In this document: positions 37,222 to 39,803 of the stretch, piece after piece
Numbering within the stretch: position 1 is the first letter of the stretch
Layout: each line of letters opens with the position of its first letter
Source of the DNA: a virus
Reading direction: 5' to 3' (one strand)
IMG/VR virus record: IMGVR_UViG_3300021389_002466
Coordinates: 1-39,803 of that record
DNA: 39,803 bases
Position numbers and translations under genes: made by a program
Notes under the pieces: model-generated
What the model saw: only the letters and a program-made list of their open reading frames with translations
Databases searched by the model: none
What the model was told of the DNA's origin: nothing

Positions 37222-37993
37222 TAAATATATTGTTTAATAGATTTGCCAATCTGATTCCTGCTTCATATAACCTTTGTTCCACAATTGGAAAATTCTCATA
37301 AACATAATCGTATGAAAGATATGAACCTTCTTTTGTTTCATATATCTTTGGTACGAATTGATGTGATTCATTTGCCCAATCTTTTGCTGTTCTTTGTTCA
37401 ATAGGCATCGAACCATATTTGTTAATTAGATGAGTAGATAAATCTGAATGGGACATTTTAAAATCATCAATCAATCCAGCATCCCATAAATCATGTAAGT
37501 TAGTTAAACTCTCAGCATCTTTTCTACCTTTGAAGTAAACATCAATTTTGTTTCCACCCCAATCTTCTTCCCTACCAGTGTGAAGTGGTTGGTGAATATC
37601 ACCCACCATATGTACTAAATACTTTAACCAAAATTGCTTTACTGATTTCTCTGCCATTGGTGATTCCAAAATTGGAATAGCTGTGTTAATCATCTTAACT
37701 ACATTTGGTCCAATGTGAGAAACATCATCATAATCTTTATCAAGAGGTAGATTTACATAATGCCAAGTTGAATACTTATCGAACTCTGGATTACTTCTCA
37801 TCTCATCAGCCCAAGTTGATACTGATGCAAGTGATTCACCATCTAACAATTCGTAAACCTTTTCTTTAACTTCAGGTCTAAGATGTCTTTCAGCAATCTC
37901 ACCAACAGTTCGATGTCCAATTTTACCCCAAGCAGTAATCTCTGAAAACGAACTTAGGATTATAATAAATGTAAATAGTAATAACTTTTTCAT
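37205..37993 (-). CDS. Secreted S1/P1-type zinc nuclease, 262 aa
   Basis: A signal peptide ends before W22, so the mature N-terminal Trp can bind zinc as in nuclease P1. The trinuclear site is complete: WGKIGH (H27), STWADEMR, STWHYVNLP, HMVGDIHQPLHTG and NLHDLWDAGL. It cuts single-stranded RNA and DNA. Export to the periplasm suggests degradation of host or rival phage nucleic acid during entry or release, or nutrient gain. Not a usual phage gene. It overlaps the P-loop gene by 17 bases. Confidence 0.93.
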   Translation of the reverse strand: MKKLLLFTFIIILSSFSEITAWGKIGHRTVGEIAERHLRPEVKEKVYELLDGESLASVSTWADEMRSNPEFDKYSTWHYVNLPLDKDYDDVSHIGPNVVKMINTAIPILESPMAEKSVKQFWLKYLVHMVGDIHQPLHTGREEDWGGNKIDVYFKGRKDAESLTNLHDLWDAGLIDDFKMSHSDLSTHLINKYGSMPIEQRTAKDWANESHQFVPKIYETKEGSYLSYDYVYENFPIVEQRLYEAGIRLANLLNNIFSEQVN

Positions 37994-38238
37994 TGTAAAC
38001 TTGTTATAAGTGAATAAAGATAACCCATAAACCCTACTGCATTTAGTAGGGATAGGTTATATTGTTTTGTTTTTTGTGTTTGAATAGTAATCAATGAAAG
38101 TGCAACTAACATTCCTACCTTTCCATAAACTGAATCTATAAAGAATGGTGATACCATCATCAATCCAGTTCCGAAGTACAACACTCCGTATTTATATAGT
38201 TTTTCGTTAAATGATAATTTTTTATCCGTTAACTTCAT
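37990..38238 (-). CDS. Small membrane protein, 82 aa
   Basis: Two to three helices (about residues 17-34, 38-54 and 62-80: YGVLYFGTGLMMVSPFF, VGMLVALSLITIQ, LLNAVGFMGYLYSLI). Overlaps the nuclease gene by four bases. Function unknown. Confidence 0.65.
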   Translation of the reverse strand: MKLTDKKLSFNEKLYKYGVLYFGTGLMMVSPFFIDSVYGKVGMLVALSLITIQTQKTKQYNLSLLNAVGFMGYLYSLITSLQ

Positions 38239-38240
38239 TT

Positions 38241-39098
38241 TTACTTGTTAAGTGATAAAATATAATCTTTTAAACTATCTTTGGGCGCCCATTCCAATCT
38301 CTCCAAAGTATCATCATTCTCTCTAAGAGTTTGTCTATAATTTCCTGGTACATCAGGCAGATGTACTTTTTCCAAATCACCAAATGATTCTTGGAAGAAA
38401 TCAAATACTTCATTAATTGAGTAATTCATACCTGTACCCAATTCCCAAGCATCTTCATGCTTTTTATCATTTGTACCAATCTTATATAGAGCATCACAAA
38501 TATCATCTACGTGAGTGAAATCTCTTCTTTGTTCACCATCTGATATAATTGTAATTGGTTTACCTTCTTCGATTTGTTTTCTCCAAATACCAATCACAGC
38601 TGCCCATTGTCCATCAACCAATTCATTTGGTCCATATACATTATAGAATCTTGCGATTTCAAAATCACATCCATAAGCAGTTCGATACATTTTTAAAACA
38701 TCCTCACCTAACTTTTTACAAGTTGCATAAGGTGAAGTTTCTGGATTACACCATTTAGATGATGAACCACTATAAACAACTTTAACATTATTTTGTCTTG
38801 CCCATTCTGCAACCACAATCACACCTTGAGTATCTACTCTAAATGTTTCCATTGGGTCATCGAATGATGGTTGAATTCTAGCTAACGCAGCGAGATGATA
38901 ACATAAATCAAATGATTCACCTTTCCAATACAAAAGATTTTCAATATCTCCATAAACATATGTACATCCTTCCACTTCATATTCCTTTAATCCAGTTGAA
39001 AGGTCATCCAAAGAAACAACTTCATGTCCCTCCTTCAAGAGTTTTTTGATTAAGTTAGAACCGATAAAGCCGTTCCCGCCAGTTACTAAAATTTTCAT
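38241..39098 (-). CDS. NAD-dependent sugar-nucleotide epimerase/dehydratase, 285 aa
   Basis: ILVTGGNGFIGSNLIKKLL is the NAD site; HLAALARIQPSF, the YATCK motif (catalytic Tyr-Lys) and RFYNVYGPNE follow the GalE/WbpP-like extended SDR pattern. REQRRDFTHVDDICDA-like text (here GEQRRDFTHVDDICDA) is the usual sugar-nucleotide segment. Likely a UDP- or GDP-hexose 4-epimerase or related enzyme. Together with the RmlB homologue it points to sugar changes by the phage. Confidence 0.9.
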   Translation of the reverse strand: MKILVTGGNGFIGSNLIKKLLKEGHEVVSLDDLSTGLKEYEVEGCTYVYGDIENLLYWKGESFDLCYHLAALARIQPSFDDPMETFRVDTQGVIVVAEWARQNNVKVVYSGSSSKWCNPETSPYATCKKLGEDVLKMYRTAYGCDFEIARFYNVYGPNELVDGQWAAVIGIWRKQIEEGKPITIISDGEQRRDFTHVDDICDALYKIGTNDKKHEDAWELGTGMNYSINEVFDFFQESFGDLEKVHLPDVPGNYRQTLRENDDTLERLEWAPKDSLKDYILSLNK

Positions 39099-39104
39099 AG
39101 AATT

Positions 39105-39803
39105 TTAAAATTTATAAGTTATTTTCCCAAAAATGGTTCTTCCATTTTGTTGTTTTAGATAATCCACATTAGTAAAATCTAAAATATTGTTAACACCAAC
39201 ACCCACTCTCATACCTTTAATCTCAGGTGAACTTACTAATGTATTCAGTAATGTATGAGATGGTACAAATTCATTTGGGTCTTGTGTTCCACTTCTATCA
39301 ACATCTCTAAAGAAGTATTCTGATTTGTGAACTCCATTCAGAGTTACAGTCAATCCATTCTTTAATGTATAAGTTGTTGCTAGATTTATTAAGTGTGTAG
39401 GTCTTTCAGAAAGAAAGAACTCAGTTCCATCTGCTTGATTTGCTTCAGTTTCTAAATACTGATAAGAACCATCGAATCTAAATCTATCCTTTTGGATAAG
39501 AGTTTCTAATTCTACACCTTTAAATGTTGCTTCTGAGATATTTGTGTATCCGAAAAGTAAAGTTTGGTTGACAAACATTCCAGCTAATACTGATTCAATC
39601 AAATCAGTTGTGTTAGTTTGGAAGAAGTTTACACCAATTTTACTCTTACTATCTAATTTATATGATATTCCAAAATCATAAGAGATAGAAGTTTCAGATT
39701 TAAGATTTGTAATCTCATCCATTTCATATGATAAGAAAGCAATTAGATTTTGTTGAGAATAAAAGTTGATTTGTTCTTCAATATTATATGCACCCAATAC
39801 ATA
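39105..39803 (-). CDS. TonB-dependent receptor, C-terminal part (partial, runs off the window)
   Basis: The frame stays open to the last base; a TTG at 39797 is not the real start. The visible 233 residues are an outer-membrane beta barrel: NLKSETSISYDFGISYKL is a strand typical of these receptors, then GVELETLIQKDRFRF, LSERPTHLINLATTYTL, VGVGVNNILDF and the final GRTIFGKITYKF, which ends in an aromatic as barrels need for assembly. The C-terminal third resembles iron or cobalamin receptors. The ligand cannot be read. A whole receptor would need another 500-600 residues past the edge. It would be very unusual in a phage. Confidence 0.85.
   Translation of the reverse strand, partial: YVLGAYNIEEQINFYSQQNLIAFLSYEMDEITNLKSETSISYDFGISYKLDSKSKIGVNFFQTNTTDLIESVLAGMFVNQTLLFGYTNISEATFKGVELETLIQKDRFRFDGSYQYLETEANQADGTEFFLSERPTHLINLATTYTLKNGLTVTLNGVHKSEYFFRDVDRSGTQDPNEFVPSHTLLNTLVSSPEIKGMRVGVGVNNILDFTNVDYLKQQNGRTIFGKITYKF

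Overview
The window reads as part of a large lytic phage genome whose host is probably a Bacteroidota bacterium, most likely marine. About ninety short genes lie on the minus strand, packed end to end with TAATG or ATGA overlaps, and no convincing gene lies on the plus strand. The DNA is strongly AT-rich. Twelve near-identical promoters match the Bacteroidota housekeeping consensus (TTTG, exactly 20 nt, then TAnnTTTG or TAnnTTAG). A cluster of five tRNAs, metabolic genes of a phage auxiliary type and many small unknown proteins fit a phage better than a chromosome. No capsid, tail or replication gene is present, so this is an accessory and host-takeover region. An unusual plasmid or chromosomal island cannot be fully excluded.

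Layout in the direction of transcription (right to left). 39.8-35.6 kb: the C-terminal end of a TonB-dependent receptor, two sugar-nucleotide dehydratase/epimerase genes, a secreted S1/P1 nuclease and a P-loop ATPase. 35.5-30.2 kb: small membrane and Cys-rich proteins, a flavodoxin-fold quinone reductase, a GT25 glycosyltransferase, thymidylate synthase, PspC, heme oxygenase and a ferredoxin-dependent bilin reductase. 30.2-28.0 kb: an unknown gene with groES and groEL, ended by a terminator. 27.9-24.3 kb: short terminator-bounded units for exported and membrane proteins, a W/Y/N-rich lipoprotein and an HD-domain protein. 24.3-20.4 kb: small proteins, a second zinc protease, SWIM and zinc-ribbon proteins and a GT2 glycosyltransferase. 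20.4-18.67 kb: a tRNA cluster (Leu, Arg, Ser, Ala, Glu) in which four 100-135 nt segments with strong terminal stems alternate with the tRNAs and look like structured non-coding RNAs. 18.6-9.3 kb: many small unknown genes, an Smr-like protein, a nucleotidyltransferase, a secreted lysozyme-like enzyme, a methyltransferase, a GT-D-like glycosyltransferase and a sulfotransferase. 9.3-5.4 kb: one transcription unit with a short DegT aminotransferase, sulfotransferase, hexapeptide acyltransferase, acyl carrier protein, acyl-AMP ligase and SDR reductase. 5.4-0.5 kb: methylglyoxal synthase, an IMP dehydrogenase-like enzyme, a second nucleotidyltransferase and a zinc protease, ended by a terminator.

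Three themes stand out. First, the phage carries a two-gene route from heme to a bilin outside any visible photosynthetic context. Second, the tRNA operon alternates tRNAs with what look like large structured RNAs. Third, genes for making, acylating, sulfating and transferring sugars are spread over several operons, and one ACP-dependent acylation cassette has its own promoter. The functional links are inferred from gene order and motifs; no database search was run.
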